Assembly (NCBI GenBank): GCA_031539345.1
Contig: JAVKMO010000024.1
Span: 1-64,000 of the forward strand
Direction: 5' to 3'
Length of the DNA: 64,000 bases
Source: JAVKMO01 sp031539345
GTDB lineage: Bacteria; Bacteroidota; Bacteroidia; Chitinophagales; Chitinophagaceae
Below are positions 55,446 to 64,000 of the stretch, one piece after another. Each line of letters begins with the position of its first letter. Position 1 is the stretch's first letter. The position numbers and the translations under genes are program-made. The notes under the pieces are model-generated. The model saw nothing but the letters and a program-made list of their open reading frames with translations. It made no database searches and had not been told where the DNA came from.

Positions 55446-56000
55446 TTATTGTGTATTATCAAGTAAAAGTTGCAGGGTTGTTGAATAAACATCATTTTCA
55501 TTAGCCGTTAATACAATATCATGGTCGCCTTGATATAAGTCTTCATTGTTTTCTAAATACGTTTTTAAATTGACTTGGTCAATATTTCGCAATTCGCTTA
55601 CAATTTGTTCACGGCTCATGGCTTCAATTCTGTTAGAATTTTTGGTTGATAAAAAGTAGCTACCCGTAAGTACAACAAAGCAAGCTACGGCAGCAATATT
55701 GCCATATTTCTTGAGGTTCAACGGCTTTAAAAACTTAATTTTTTGAGATTTTTCAGTTTGTACTTTTGCAATAATCTGTGAAGGCAATTGTTCAAAATAA
55801 CCATTCGGAACAGTATAAGGATGTCCAATTTTTGACTTTAATAAAGAAGGCATTTTTTGAAACTCTTCGTTCATCTGTTCATTTTGTTGTTGTTGAACAA
55901 GGGTTAACATATTCTTTGAAAACGCTTTAAAATAAGCGTCATTGACTTTGAATGGGACTGCTATTTTAGGTTCGAGTAAATTTTTCTTGTTCATATTCAA
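55446..56000 (-). CDS. membrane protein, probable anti-sigma factor
   Basis: A 184-residue protein with one transmembrane helix (about residues 95-113: GNIAAVACFVVLTGSYFLS). Before it is a cytoplasmic part with repeated FKVND/VPNGYFEQLP motifs, after it a short periplasmic part. It lies directly after the ECF sigma gene (21 bp) as anti-sigma factors do, although no zinc anti-sigma motif (HxxxCxxC) is seen. The function is inferred from position and topology. Confidence 0.6.
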   Translation of the reverse strand: MNMNKKNLLEPKIAVPFKVNDAYFKAFSKNMLTLVQQQQNEQMNEEFQKMPSLLKSKIGHPYTVPNGYFEQLPSQIIAKVQTEKSQKIKFLKPLNLKKYGNIAAVACFVVLTGSYFLSTKNSNRIEAMSREQIVSELRNIDQVNLKTYLENNEDLYQGDHDIVLTANENDVYSTTLQLLLDNTQ

Positions 56001-56021
56001 CGTGTTGTTTTTATTTGAGAG

Positions 56022-56582
56022 TTAGTCGTTCATGGTTTGTTTAATGTAGTCTTCTATTTTATTGGCGGCATGAAAATAACTTGCTTTTAATGCTCCAACA
56101 GACGTATCTAAAATACTTGCCATTTCTTCGTAGGGCATTTCATCAAAATAACGCAGATTAAAAACCGTTCGTTGTTTTGGCGGTAGCTGTTGAATAGCTA
56201 ATTGCAACCTCCATTCCAATTTTTGTGCGTCAAAATTTTCATCTGCTCGTATGGTATTTTCTAAAAAATCTTGCTTGTCTTCAAAAGATACTTGGTTACG
56301 TCTTTTTTGTTTTTCTAAAACTTTTAAACATTCATTTGTTGCAATGCGATACATCCATGTATAAATCTGGGCTTCTTCTCTAAAATTTTCTAACCCTAAC
56401 CATACATTCAAAAAAGAATCTTGCAATACATCATTTGCTAAATCATGCGTAATCACCATCTTGCGAATATGCCAATACAAGCGTTCTTGATATTTTTGAA
56501 CAATTTTTTCGTATGCCTTTTCTTTTGTTTTAGGCTCTCTAAACATTGTCATCAGCACTTTATCTTCTTCTATTGACGTCAT
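56022..56582 (-). CDS. ECF RNA polymerase sigma factor
   Basis: A 186-residue sigma-70 ECF factor. Region 2 is about residues 25-90 (QERLYWHIRKMV, DVLQDSFLNVWLGLENFR, YTWMYRIATNECL) and region 4 about 125-180 (LQLAIQQLPPKQRTVFNLRY, EEMASILDTSVGALKASYFH). It resembles the general envelope-stress ECF types of Bacteroidota. First of three genes with a membrane protein and a Spy-like protein, it may sense envelope damage. Confidence 0.92.
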   Translation of the reverse strand: MTSIEEDKVLMTMFREPKTKEKAYEKIVQKYQERLYWHIRKMVITHDLANDVLQDSFLNVWLGLENFREEAQIYTWMYRIATNECLKVLEKQKRRNQVSFEDKQDFLENTIRADENFDAQKLEWRLQLAIQQLPPKQRTVFNLRYFDEMPYEEMASILDTSVGALKASYFHAANKIEDYIKQTMND

Positions 56583-56687
56583 ATTGTGTGCGTTTAGATT
56601 TTTTACAATCAGGTTAAAGTGTTTTTATTTAATTTTGGTCTTCAGAGTTTGCAAGGAATAAAAAGTTTAATTCGCTCTCTAAAAAAA

Positions 56688-57476
56688 ATGTCTCTTTTTA
56701 TGTTTTTTCTTTTTTTTTCGCTTGCGTTCACAGTTTGTCAGCAAGAACAAAGGGTTTTTAACAACGACAGTATTCGCACAATAATCAGCACACAATACAA
56801 AGGAAAATTACAGGAATTTCAAAAAAGTACGCTAAGAAAAATTCCAACTTCAAAACAAGAAATTTATATCAGTATCGATTTGTGCGATGGCAATTCGTCG
56901 TCTTTTGATTTTGTTTTATTTCGTTATTTAGAGCAAAACAACATACCAGCGATTGTTTTTCCAAGCCTACAATGGATCAATACCAATCCTTTACTTTTTA
57001 AATCTTTGATTAAAAACAAATTGTTGTCTTTTCAACATCACGGCAATAAGCATCTTGTACCGAGTGTTCAAAAAGATAAAGTTTTTGGCATTCCTTGTGT
57101 TAAAACAAGCGACGAATTAATGAGTGAGTTAATTGATCCGCTAAATGTGTTTTATCGTTATACGGGTCGATATCCTCGTTTATATAGACCGCCAACTATT
57201 TATCATGACAGCTTGACCATTACCATTTGCAAAGCCTTGGGAATGCAAGTTGTTGGCTATACTGGAAGCTCTTATACGCCGATAAGAAACGAAAAAAATA
57301 ACCTTCAAACAGCCGCCCAATTGATGAAAAAAATTTCAGATGGTGCATTGTTTATTTTTCACGGCAATCACCCTAAGTGGAACGAAATAGAAGTGTTGAA
57401 ACCGTTGATTGAAGAGGCAAAAAAAAGAGGTTATAGCATAGGACAATATTGTCCATCACCAGATGGCGTGAAATAA
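56688..57476 (+). CDS. polysaccharide deacetylase-like exported protein
   Basis: A 262-residue NodB-fold protein with an N-terminal hydrophobic signal (FMFFLFFSLAFTVC). Motif 1 is IDLCDG with Asp64 and Asp67 in place of the usual TFDDG; motif 2 is QHHGNKH with the metal His residues (117/118 and 122); motif 3 is RPPTI; a late FHGNHP provides the last His. The motifs are atypical, so the substrate (chitin, peptidoglycan or other) is unclear. ATG 56688 is preferred over a GTG at 56619. It is divergent from the ECF operon and upstream of rnhA by 25 bp. Confidence 0.75.
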   Translation: MSLFMFFLFFSLAFTVCQQEQRVFNNDSIRTIISTQYKGKLQEFQKSTLRKIPTSKQEIYISIDLCDGNSSSFDFVLFRYLEQNNIPAIVFPSLQWINTNPLLFKSLIKNKLLSFQHHGNKHLVPSVQKDKVFGIPCVKTSDELMSELIDPLNVFYRYTGRYPRLYRPPTIYHDSLTITICKALGMQVVGYTGSSYTPIRNEKNNLQTAAQLMKKISDGALFIFHGNHPKWNEIEVLKPLIEEAKKRGYSIGQYCPSPDGVK

Positions 57477-57501
57477 AAACACGCATTTTTTTTCTATTCA
57501 A

Positions 57502-57981
57502 ATGGCAGCGATGAATACACAACAAGAAGTCAAAATTTATACAGACGGAGCTTGTTCTGGAAATCCTGGCAAAGGCGGACTGGGCATTGTTTTAACGTAT
57601 GGAAGTGTAGAAAAGGAACTTTCTTTTGGTTATCAATACACCACAAATAATCGCATGGAATTGTTAGCCGTAATTATCGCTTTAGAACATTTAACAAAAC
57701 TCAACCTGCTGATTAGTGTTTTTTCAGACAGTAAATATGTTGTTGATGCGATAGAAAAAAAGTGGTTGGAAAAATGGTTAAAGACTAATTTCAATAACAA
57801 TAAAATCAAAAACAAAGATTTGTGGTTACGTTACCAAGCATTATCATTACAACATCAAATTCGATTTGTTTGGGTAAAAGGACATGCTTCAAATGCGTTG
57901 AATAACCGCTGTGACGCACTTGCCGTAAAAGCATATCAACAAAAAAATTTATTGCTCGATGACGGATTTGTTTCATCTTAG
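57502..57981 (+). CDS. rnhA: ribonuclease HI
   Basis: Cleaves RNA in RNA-DNA hybrids. The 159-residue protein has the four acidic catalytic residues Asp15 (YTDGACSGNPG), Glu53 (NNRMELLAV), Asp76 (VFSDSKYV) and Asp138 (NNRCDALA), and the basic protrusion (KKWLEKWLKTNFNNNKIKNK). Start may be the ATG at 57502 or three codons later. It follows the deacetylase by 25 bp and precedes aminopeptidase P by 24 bp. Confidence 0.96.
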   Translation: MAAMNTQQEVKIYTDGACSGNPGKGGLGIVLTYGSVEKELSFGYQYTTNNRMELLAVIIALEHLTKLNLLISVFSDSKYVVDAIEKKWLEKWLKTNFNNNKIKNKDLWLRYQALSLQHQIRFVWVKGHASNALNNRCDALAVKAYQQKNLLLDDGFVSS

Positions 57982-58005
57982 TTTTTTGTTTTTTATTTTT
58001 TCAAT

Positions 58006-59274
58006 ATGGGTAACGCACTTTATATGGAAAACCGCAAGCGGTTTATTCAGCAATTAGAAGTTAATTCGATTGCCATTTTTATTTCTAATGCAGAAATTCC
58101 CTCTAACGGAGATGACATTTATCCGTATAAACAAAACAGTGATTTGTTGTGGCTTTGCGGTATAGAACAACCCGATACGTTTTATGTTGTCATCAAAACA
58201 AAAAAGAAAACTGAAGAGTTTTTGTTTATCAAAAAAAGTAACCCCGCAAAAGAAATTTGGGACGGCAAATTTATCACACAACAAGAAGCCAAAGCCCTTA
58301 CAGGAATTGATACTGTTTTATTTGCAGACGATTTTTTTTCGTTTTTACAATTACGCATCAATGCCTTAACAACCATTTATTTGAACACGAACGAAAACGA
58401 CAGAAAAAATGGACATACACAAAATGAAATGTATTTGTTCATCGAAAAAATAAAACAACTTTATCCTTTGCATCAATACAAACGTTCGGCAGAAATTTTA
58501 AAATATACAAGAGCAATCAAAACAAAATATGAATTGGAGCGTATTTCACAAGCAATAGAAGTTACGAATTTGGCTTTTCAAACGATGCTACAAAAGGTTC
58601 GTGTCAATTGTTTTGAATATGAAATTGAAGCCCATTTAATTCACCAGTTTTTATTAAACAAAAGTACTGGTTTTGCTTTTTCCCCTATCGTTGCTTCTGG
58701 CGACAATGCTCGTATTTTACATTATATCAGCAATGCTGAACAATGCAAAAACGGCGATATGGTTTTGTTAGATTTTGGTGCAACATTTCAACATTATCAT
58801 GCTGACATAACGAGAACTTTTCCCATCAACGGCACATTTACAAAGCGTCAGAAAGAAGTTTACAATGCATGTTTACATCTACACAAATATGCGACGGCAT
58901 TACTTCAGCCGAATGTTTTGCTTTCAACATATACCGAAGAAGTTGGGAAAGAAGCAACGAAAGTTTTTTTGAAAATAGGGTTGCTCTCAACAACTGACAT
59001 TAAAAATGAAGACAAAAAAAATCCTGCCTACAGAAAATATTTGTATCACGGCATCTCTCATCATTTGGGTTTAGATGTGCATGATTTCGCAGACAGAGAA
59101 CAACCTTTGCAAGTGGGCATGGTTCTTACTGTTGAGCCTGGCATTTATATTCAAGAAGAAAAAATGGGCATACGATTAGAAAATAATGTAGTCATTACAA
59201 AAAATGGAAATACAAATTTGTCCAAACAAATTCCAATAGAAATCAACGATATTGAAAAATTGATGAAGCGGTAG
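58006..59274 (+). CDS. pepP: Xaa-Pro aminopeptidase (aminopeptidase P)
   Basis: Removes N-terminal residues before proline. The 422-residue protein has an N-terminal creatinase-like domain (about 1-160) and a pita-bread catalytic domain with five metal ligands: Asp256, Asp267 (DFGATFQHYHADITRTFP), His352 (HGISHHLGLDVHD), Glu377 (TVEPGIYI) and Glu392 (GIRLENNVV). No signal peptide is visible, so it should be cytoplasmic. Normal length for the family. Confidence 0.94.
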   Translation: MGNALYMENRKRFIQQLEVNSIAIFISNAEIPSNGDDIYPYKQNSDLLWLCGIEQPDTFYVVIKTKKKTEEFLFIKKSNPAKEIWDGKFITQQEAKALTGIDTVLFADDFFSFLQLRINALTTIYLNTNENDRKNGHTQNEMYLFIEKIKQLYPLHQYKRSAEILKYTRAIKTKYELERISQAIEVTNLAFQTMLQKVRVNCFEYEIEAHLIHQFLLNKSTGFAFSPIVASGDNARILHYISNAEQCKNGDMVLLDFGATFQHYHADITRTFPINGTFTKRQKEVYNACLHLHKYATALLQPNVLLSTYTEEVGKEATKVFLKIGLLSTTDIKNEDKKNPAYRKYLYHGISHHLGLDVHDFADREQPLQVGMVLTVEPGIYIQEEKMGIRLENNVVITKNGNTNLSKQIPIEINDIEKLMKR

Positions 59275-59409
59275 TTGTATGAAGTGATTGAACATATTGA
59301 TGCTTGTTTTACGTAAAGGAGGATTGCTTCTTTTTTATTTTTGTTTTAATTTCAAAAAACAATAACTTCATAGCACTTCATTACCTTCTATTTTAATTCT
59401 ATTTACAGC

Positions 59410-61716
59410 GTGGCAAAAAAAGCAAGCACAACAAAAAACACAAAAAACACATCACAAGACCGAACCGATATTGGCAAAGGCAATGCAGAGCATTTGTCCT
59501 CAAACAGTCAATATTCAGAGAGCCTTTTATTAGACCGTTTGAATCATTTTTTTGGTTTCAATAAATTTAAAGAAAGTCAGCTACAAGTTATTCAAAGTAT
59601 TTTAGACAATAAAGATGTTTTTGTGATTATGCCAACTGGCGGGGGTAAAAGTTTATGTTATCAACTCCCTGCTTTAGTTTCTGAAGGCTGTGCAATTATT
59701 GTTTCTCCTCTGATTGCGTTGATGAAAAATCAAGTTGATTTGATTCGTAGTTATAGTAACCATGATAGTATCGCCCACTTTTTAAATTCCTCACTCAACA
59801 AAACGCAAGAGCGAGAAGTGTTTGATGATTTAAAATCAGGCAAAACAAAAATGCTTTATGTGGCACCCGAAACACTCACAAAAGAAGACAATGTCAAGTT
59901 TTTAAAAAACACGCCGATTTCTTTTTTTGCTGTTGATGAGGCACATTGTATTTCTGAATGGGGGCATGACTTTAGACCAGAGTTTAGAAAAATCAAAGAA
60001 ACGTTTGCAAAAATTCACCCCAATAAAGCGGTCATTGCTTTGACTGCAACGGCAACATTAAAAGTGCAAAACGACATTATTAAAAACTTAGAACTTCGTG
60101 AGCCGCGCATTTTTGTGTCTTCTTTCAATAGACCGAATTTGAATTATAGCATTGTTCCAAAAGTTACTAAAGCACAAACCATTAAATCGATTGCCAAATA
60201 CATCAATCAAAACAAAGGCAAGAGTGGAATTATTTATACAACAAATAGAAAAACAACCGAAGAGCTTGCGGAAATTTTGCAAGTCAATAATATTAAAGCC
60301 GTTGCTTATCACGCTGGCGTGGACACAAAATCTCGAAACGAAAGGCAAGATGTTTTTTTAAATGAAGACGTTCAAGTGATTGTGGCGACGATTGCATTTG
60401 GTATGGGCATTGACAAACCCGACATTCGTTTTGTTATTCACTATAACATTTCTAAATCGATAGAAAATTATTATCAAGAAACAGGCCGTTCTGGACGAGA
60501 TGGATTAGAAGGGAATTGCATTTTATATTATTCCCAAAAAGACATTAACAACATTGAATTTTTATTAAAAGACAAATCTCTTACAGAGCGAGAAATTGCG
60601 TTGCAATTACTCCAAGAAATGATTTCATATTGCGAAACCAACGCTTGTAGAAGAAAATATTTATTGAATTATTTTGGTGAAAAATATGAGCACGAAAATT
60701 GCGGCAATTGCGACAATTGCTTATATCCAAAAGAACGCATAGAAGCAACCAAAGAAGCTGTAGTGGCACTCAATGCGATTAAGGCACTGTACGAAAAATT
60801 TGCAGCTCCATACTTGGTTCATTTTATTGCAGGCAATGCGACATCACAAATTCAAATGTATCGACATGATACGCATGCAAAATTTGGTATTGGAAAAAAC
60901 AGAGACAGTAATTTTTGGAATTCTTTGATACAGCAAATGTTGATTGCTGGGTTATTAGAAAAAAATATTGAAGAGTATGGCATTGTGAAAATATCAGAAG
61001 CGGGGGCGGCATTTGCAAAAAATCCAACCAATTTTCAAATCACAATCAACACAATTTTTGAAGAGTTTAATTCATTAGAAGAAAAAGATTTTCTCGTTGA
61101 AGAAGAAACAAAAGGCAGCGCTTTAGACGACCTTTTGCTCCAACAATTAAAAGACATTAGAAAGCAAGTTGCCACAAAAAATCAATTGCCGCCGTCTATC
61201 ATTTTTTCAGAAAATTCTTTAATAGAAATGGCCACCATGTATCCAACAAGCATGGAAGAATTAGAAAAAATTCAAGGCATTAGTAAAGGAAAAGGATTGC
61301 GATATGGCATTAAATTTGTCGAACACATTAAACAATATGTTGAAGAAAATGACATAGAAAAACCGTCAGATTTTACGTTTAAAAATGTGGTGAGCAAAAA
61401 TGCCAATAAAGTAACCATCATTCAAAGCATCGACAAAAAAATACCTTTTATCAACATTGCGAAAAGCAAAGAAATGAATCAAAAAGAACTGATAGAAGAA
61501 CTAGAAAGCATTGTAAATAGTGGAACAAAAATCAATATTGATTATGCTATTAAAGAATTTGCTGATGCAGATTCTGTCAAAGAAGTATTTGCTTATTTTA
61601 AAGAACAAGACAATATTGACATCGACGCGGCAGAAAAAGAATTTCGCGATCTTGATTTTACTTCAGAACAAATTCGATTACTCAAAATCAAGTTCATTTC
61701 TGATTTTGGAAATTAA
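59410..61716 (+). CDS. recQ: ATP-dependent DNA helicase RecQ
   Basis: 3'-5' DNA helicase for recombination repair, 768 aa. Starts with GTG (59410) after a Lys/Thr/Ser/Asn-rich leader of about 40 residues. Walker A is PTGGGKS (75-81), Walker B is VDEAHCISEWGHDFRP, motif VI is QETGRSGRDG, the zinc site is CRRKYLLNYFGEKY plus CGNCDNC, followed by winged helix and an HRDC-like region (MEELEKIQGISKGKGLRYG) and a C-terminal extension of about 100 residues rich in helices. Length is above the E. coli 609. Preceded by a 135-bp gap. Confidence 0.95.
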   Translation: MAKKASTTKNTKNTSQDRTDIGKGNAEHLSSNSQYSESLLLDRLNHFFGFNKFKESQLQVIQSILDNKDVFVIMPTGGGKSLCYQLPALVSEGCAIIVSPLIALMKNQVDLIRSYSNHDSIAHFLNSSLNKTQEREVFDDLKSGKTKMLYVAPETLTKEDNVKFLKNTPISFFAVDEAHCISEWGHDFRPEFRKIKETFAKIHPNKAVIALTATATLKVQNDIIKNLELREPRIFVSSFNRPNLNYSIVPKVTKAQTIKSIAKYINQNKGKSGIIYTTNRKTTEELAEILQVNNIKAVAYHAGVDTKSRNERQDVFLNEDVQVIVATIAFGMGIDKPDIRFVIHYNISKSIENYYQETGRSGRDGLEGNCILYYSQKDINNIEFLLKDKSLTEREIALQLLQEMISYCETNACRRKYLLNYFGEKYEHENCGNCDNCLYPKERIEATKEAVVALNAIKALYEKFAAPYLVHFIAGNATSQIQMYRHDTHAKFGIGKNRDSNFWNSLIQQMLIAGLLEKNIEEYGIVKISEAGAAFAKNPTNFQITINTIFEEFNSLEEKDFLVEEETKGSALDDLLLQQLKDIRKQVATKNQLPPSIIFSENSLIEMATMYPTSMEELEKIQGISKGKGLRYGIKFVEHIKQYVEENDIEKPSDFTFKNVVSKNANKVTIIQSIDKKIPFINIAKSKEMNQKELIEELESIVNSGTKINIDYAIKEFADADSVKEVFAYFKEQDNIDIDAAEKEFRDLDFTSEQIRLLKIKFISDFGN

Positions 61717-61751
61717 ATTTCTCGTCATTTTTTAACAACAATCTTTTTATT

Positions 61752-62723
61752 ATGAAACAAATTATTACGCTACTTTTTTTGATTGGACTGCATTCATTTT
61801 CCCTTGCACAACAAAGTGCGTCAAAAGTATTAATGGTAAAACCTGCCAATTTTGGATACAATAATGAAACTGCCAGCTCAAATGCTTTTCAACAAAATAT
61901 ATCTATCAGCAATGACAGTCTTCAATCTTTGGCACTACAAGAGTTTCATCATGTTGTAAAAACCTTGCAGACAAAAGGCATAGAAACAATAATTTTAGAA
62001 GACAGTAAAACACCGATAAAACCAGACGCTATTTTTCCAAATAATTGGGTCAGCTTCCACAGCGACGGAAGAGTTATTTTATATCCTATGGCGGCACCGA
62101 ATAGACGTTTAGAACGTAGGCAAGATTTTATCCCCAATTTATACAAACAATATACTGTAAAAGAAGTTATTGATTGGAGCATTTATGAAACAGACAATCA
62201 GTTTTTAGAAGGCACTGGAAGCATTGTATTTGACCACAATAATCAAATTGCTTTTGCTTGTGCATCACCAAGAACAAATGGGGAATTACTTACTCGTCTA
62301 TCTGAAAAATTAGAATACAAACCTGTTTTATTTCATGCTATTGATGAAAAAAAAACACCCATTTATCATACAAATGTAATGATGTCTATTGGCAGCGAGT
62401 TTACAGTTGTGTGTTTGGAAAGTATTGCTGATGAAAACGAAAAAACAAGTATTATTGATTATTTAAAAAATGGCAACAAAGAAATCATTGATATTAGCCT
62501 TGCTCAAATGAAAAATTTTGCGGGCAATATTTTAGAACTCAAGGGAACACAAACCAAACCGCTGATTGTTCTTTCTCAACGTGCATTCAATGCTTTTTCT
62601 TCGCAACAAAAAGAACAACTCACAAAATTTGGAGAGCTTGTGCTTGTGTCTATTCCAACGATTGAAACGGTTGGCGGTGGGGGCGTACGTTGTATGCTTA
62701 CAGAAATGTTTTTAAAAAAGTAA
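61752..62723 (+). CDS. secreted CtlX-like amidinotransferase/deiminase family protein
   Basis: A 323-residue protein of the guanidine-group-modifying superfamily, similar to the citrulline utilisation hydrolase CtlX. Signal peptide residues 1-20 (SFSLAQ). Conserved sites are DAIFPNNWVSFH, FLEGTGSIVFD with the Glu, IYHTNVMMSIG with the catalytic His, and Cys314 near the end (VGGGGVRCMLTE). All four family positions are present, so it is probably active. The signal peptide suggests the periplasm, which is odd for a citrulline enzyme. It lies between recQ and mqnA with small gaps (35 and 9 bp). Confidence 0.82.
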   Translation: MKQIITLLFLIGLHSFSLAQQSASKVLMVKPANFGYNNETASSNAFQQNISISNDSLQSLALQEFHHVVKTLQTKGIETIILEDSKTPIKPDAIFPNNWVSFHSDGRVILYPMAAPNRRLERRQDFIPNLYKQYTVKEVIDWSIYETDNQFLEGTGSIVFDHNNQIAFACASPRTNGELLTRLSEKLEYKPVLFHAIDEKKTPIYHTNVMMSIGSEFTVVCLESIADENEKTSIIDYLKNGNKEIIDISLAQMKNFAGNILELKGTQTKPLIVLSQRAFNAFSSQQKEQLTKFGELVLVSIPTIETVGGGGVRCMLTEMFLKK

Positions 62724-62732
62724 GCCTGCTGA

Positions 62733-63464
62733 GTGGAAAAAATCAAAATGGGCATTGTTGCCTATCTCAATACAAAACCCCTTATTCAACAAATTGAAAC
62801 ATTTGCAGAGCAACAAAATTGCGAACTTGTTTTTTCGTATCCCTCTCGCTTAACGCATTTATTTCAACAACAACAAATTGATGTTGCCTTGTTGCCTGTT
62901 GCACATTTGCATCAACAAAAACACCTTTCTGTTGTTTCTGATTATTGCATTGGATGCAACGGAGAAGTTGCCTCTGTTGGGTTAATTACAAATGAACCCT
63001 TAAACAAAATTCATTCCATTTTTTTTGACCCAGAATCCACCACTTCTAATCGTTTACTCCAAATTCTTTGTGAGCAACATTGGCACATTTCACCTTTGTT
63101 TTTACATGACGCTATTGTGGATTACAACAATTTGTCGCAAGGGAGTGCGGCTTTGGTGATTGGCGACAAAGCTTTTGAACATAAACCTCACTACAAATAT
63201 TATTATGATTTGGGGACAGCATGGAAAGAGATGACCAATTTGCCTTTTGTTTTTGCCACTTGGATTGCTTCAAAAAAATTACCTGAATTGTTTATTGAAG
63301 AATTCAATCTTCTACAAAAAAACAATCTCTCCAACCTTGACGCACTCATCAAACAGCTTGACTACAAACACTATAATTTAAACACCTACTTCACAAAAAA
63401 CATTTCTTATACTTTTGATGAAGAGAAAAAAAAGGCACTGGCACTTTTTTTAAACAGCTGGTAA
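62733..63464 (+). CDS. mqnA: chorismate dehydratase MqnA (futalosine pathway)
   Basis: MqnA converts chorismate to 3-enolpyruvylbenzoate, first step of the futalosine route to menaquinone. The 243-residue protein resembles a periplasmic-binding fold: VAYLNTKPLI at the N-terminus, the binding segment PSRLTHLFQQQQIDVALLPV, YCIGCNGEVASV and ESTTSNRLLQ. GTG at 62733 is preferred; an ATG at 62748 would drop five residues. The next genes of the pathway are not in the window. MqnD shares the fold, but the motifs fit MqnA. Confidence 0.88.
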   Translation: MEKIKMGIVAYLNTKPLIQQIETFAEQQNCELVFSYPSRLTHLFQQQQIDVALLPVAHLHQQKHLSVVSDYCIGCNGEVASVGLITNEPLNKIHSIFFDPESTTSNRLLQILCEQHWHISPLFLHDAIVDYNNLSQGSAALVIGDKAFEHKPHYKYYYDLGTAWKEMTNLPFVFATWIASKKLPELFIEEFNLLQKNNLSNLDALIKQLDYKHYNLNTYFTKNISYTFDEEKKKALALFLNSW

Positions 63465-63843
63465 TTTTCATGCCATTTGTGTATTCAGCGTTTTGTTTTC
63501 TATCACATCAATTTATTTCAGCCCTGCAGAGAAAAAAAAATGATGAAATAAAAAAAAAGAATAGTTTTATTTTTAGTTGACTCAAACGTTACCATTTTTA
63601 ATTTTTAACCCGTATGAACATTTTTGTTCTTCAAATACAATGTCGGTCTGAATTAGTCGCCATACAAAAAACGCGCCTTGCTTTTTTGCGTAGTGCTAAT
63701 TCGTTTGTTCCTTAAAAGCATTTTGCTTTTTCTTTCTCTGTTTTTGTAAACAGAAAATTCCCTGCTATTTTTTACAACACGGTTGATTTGCTTTTATGAA
63801 GCATATCATCTGGTATTCGTTCATTTTAATCTCATTATTTTTT
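63465..63843. other. intergenic region with hairpin before the last gene
   Basis: 379 bp with no supported gene. It is AT-rich, with A-runs (63533-63560). AAAAGCA-TTT-TGCTTTT (63714-63730) is a perfect 7-bp stem followed by TCTTTCTC on the plus strand, possibly a weak terminator for the mqnA transcript, although 250 bp away. I see no tRNA-like fold. Confidence 0.35.
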
Positions 63844-64000
63844 ATGAAAAAAATTCTTGTTCTTGGAAGCGGTAAAATTGGTTCTGCCGCAGCTTATATG
63901 CTCCATCAAAATAAAAATTATGCCATCACCATTGCTGACAGTTTTAAGAACAACGCTGTTCTCGAATTAGAAAAAATGGGCGTTTCTGTTCTCATTGGAA
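63844..64000 (+). CDS. saccharopine dehydrogenase-like protein, N-terminal part
   Basis: An ATG at 63844 opens a frame that runs off the end. Its 52 readable residues begin MKKILVLGSGKIGSAAAYML, a Rossmann fold with GSGKIG (GxGxxG), then ITIADSF with an acidic residue after the second strand, as for NAD(P). This fits the saccharopine dehydrogenase/lysine-ketoglutarate reductase family common in this phylum, but the fragment is short and other dehydrogenases cannot be excluded. Confidence 0.65.
   Translation, partial: MKKILVLGSGKIGSAAAYMLHQNKNYAITIADSFKNNAVLELEKMGVSVLIG

Overview
The window is a chromosomal segment of an AT-rich member of the Bacteroidota, most likely from the Chitinophagales/Sphingobacteria side of the phylum. 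The evidence is a SusC/SusD pair, type III glutamine synthetase, OmpA proteins with thrombospondin type 3 (TSP3) repeats, families found mainly in this phylum (DUF5606, DUF3078, DUF4254, DUF5723-like), signal peptides ending in -AQ or -SQ, almost no Shine-Dalgarno sequences, and -7 boxes of the form TAnnTTTG. Coding density is high, with short gaps and many small operons. I see no rRNA, tRNA, CRISPR array, insertion sequence or prophage.

Layout. 1-870: a frameshifted lipoprotein gene with a Listeria-Bacteroides repeat. 870-4200: a secreted catalase-peroxidase divergent from an OxyR-type regulator. 4234-8331 (minus): START-like, DUF5606, recA, CPBP protease, queA. 8560-9767: RidA and KdsB, convergent. 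10181-12824: class I ribonucleotide reductase (nrdB, short nrdA). 12872-15382 (minus): accA, dapA, bifunctional-nuclease protein. 15562-16943: DUF3078 barrel and mscL. 17109-21341 (minus): hemL, chrA, DUF4254, glycosyltransferase 9. 21464-22700: a methyltransferase and a GNAT acetyltransferase. 22825-26697: a 1290-residue cell-envelope protein with five TSP3-OmpA modules. 26820-30845: glutamate dehydrogenase divergent from Lon. 31021-31980: a coiled-coil/TM protein and a Neisseria-type Fic protein. 32049-36577: SusC/SusD. 36886-39739: a second coiled-coil/TM protein and a patatin with a barrel. 39736-44047: tadA, then pheT, two small proteins and aroK. 44060-50000 (minus): queE, MFS exporter, OmpA with five TSP3 repeats, gcvT, galE. 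50130-52322: type III glutamine synthetase. 52323-53783: mostly gene-free sequence around an orphan barrel-like protein. 53784-54839: sugar isomerase-like protein. 54887-56582 (minus): ECF sigma factor, membrane anti-sigma candidate, Spy-like protein. 56688-63464 (plus): polysaccharide deacetylase, RNase HI, aminopeptidase P, RecQ, secreted CtlX-like hydrolase, MqnA. 63844-end: start of a saccharopine dehydrogenase-like gene.

Functionally this is mostly housekeeping: DNA repair and nucleotide supply (recA, recQ, nrdAB, rnhA), envelope building (kdsB, GT9, galE, OmpA proteins), tRNA modification (queA, queE, tadA), amino-acid and nitrogen metabolism (dapA, aroK, gcvT, gdh, glnA) and menaquinone by the futalosine route (mqnA). 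Accessory elements are the Fic protein, the SusCD pair, the ECF operon and the frameshifted lipoprotein. I found no clear candidate for a wholly new defence or mobile system. The most unusual items are the five-module OmpA protein, the compact RNR without an ATP-cone, and the class III Fic protein whose C-terminus stops at the inhibitory motif.
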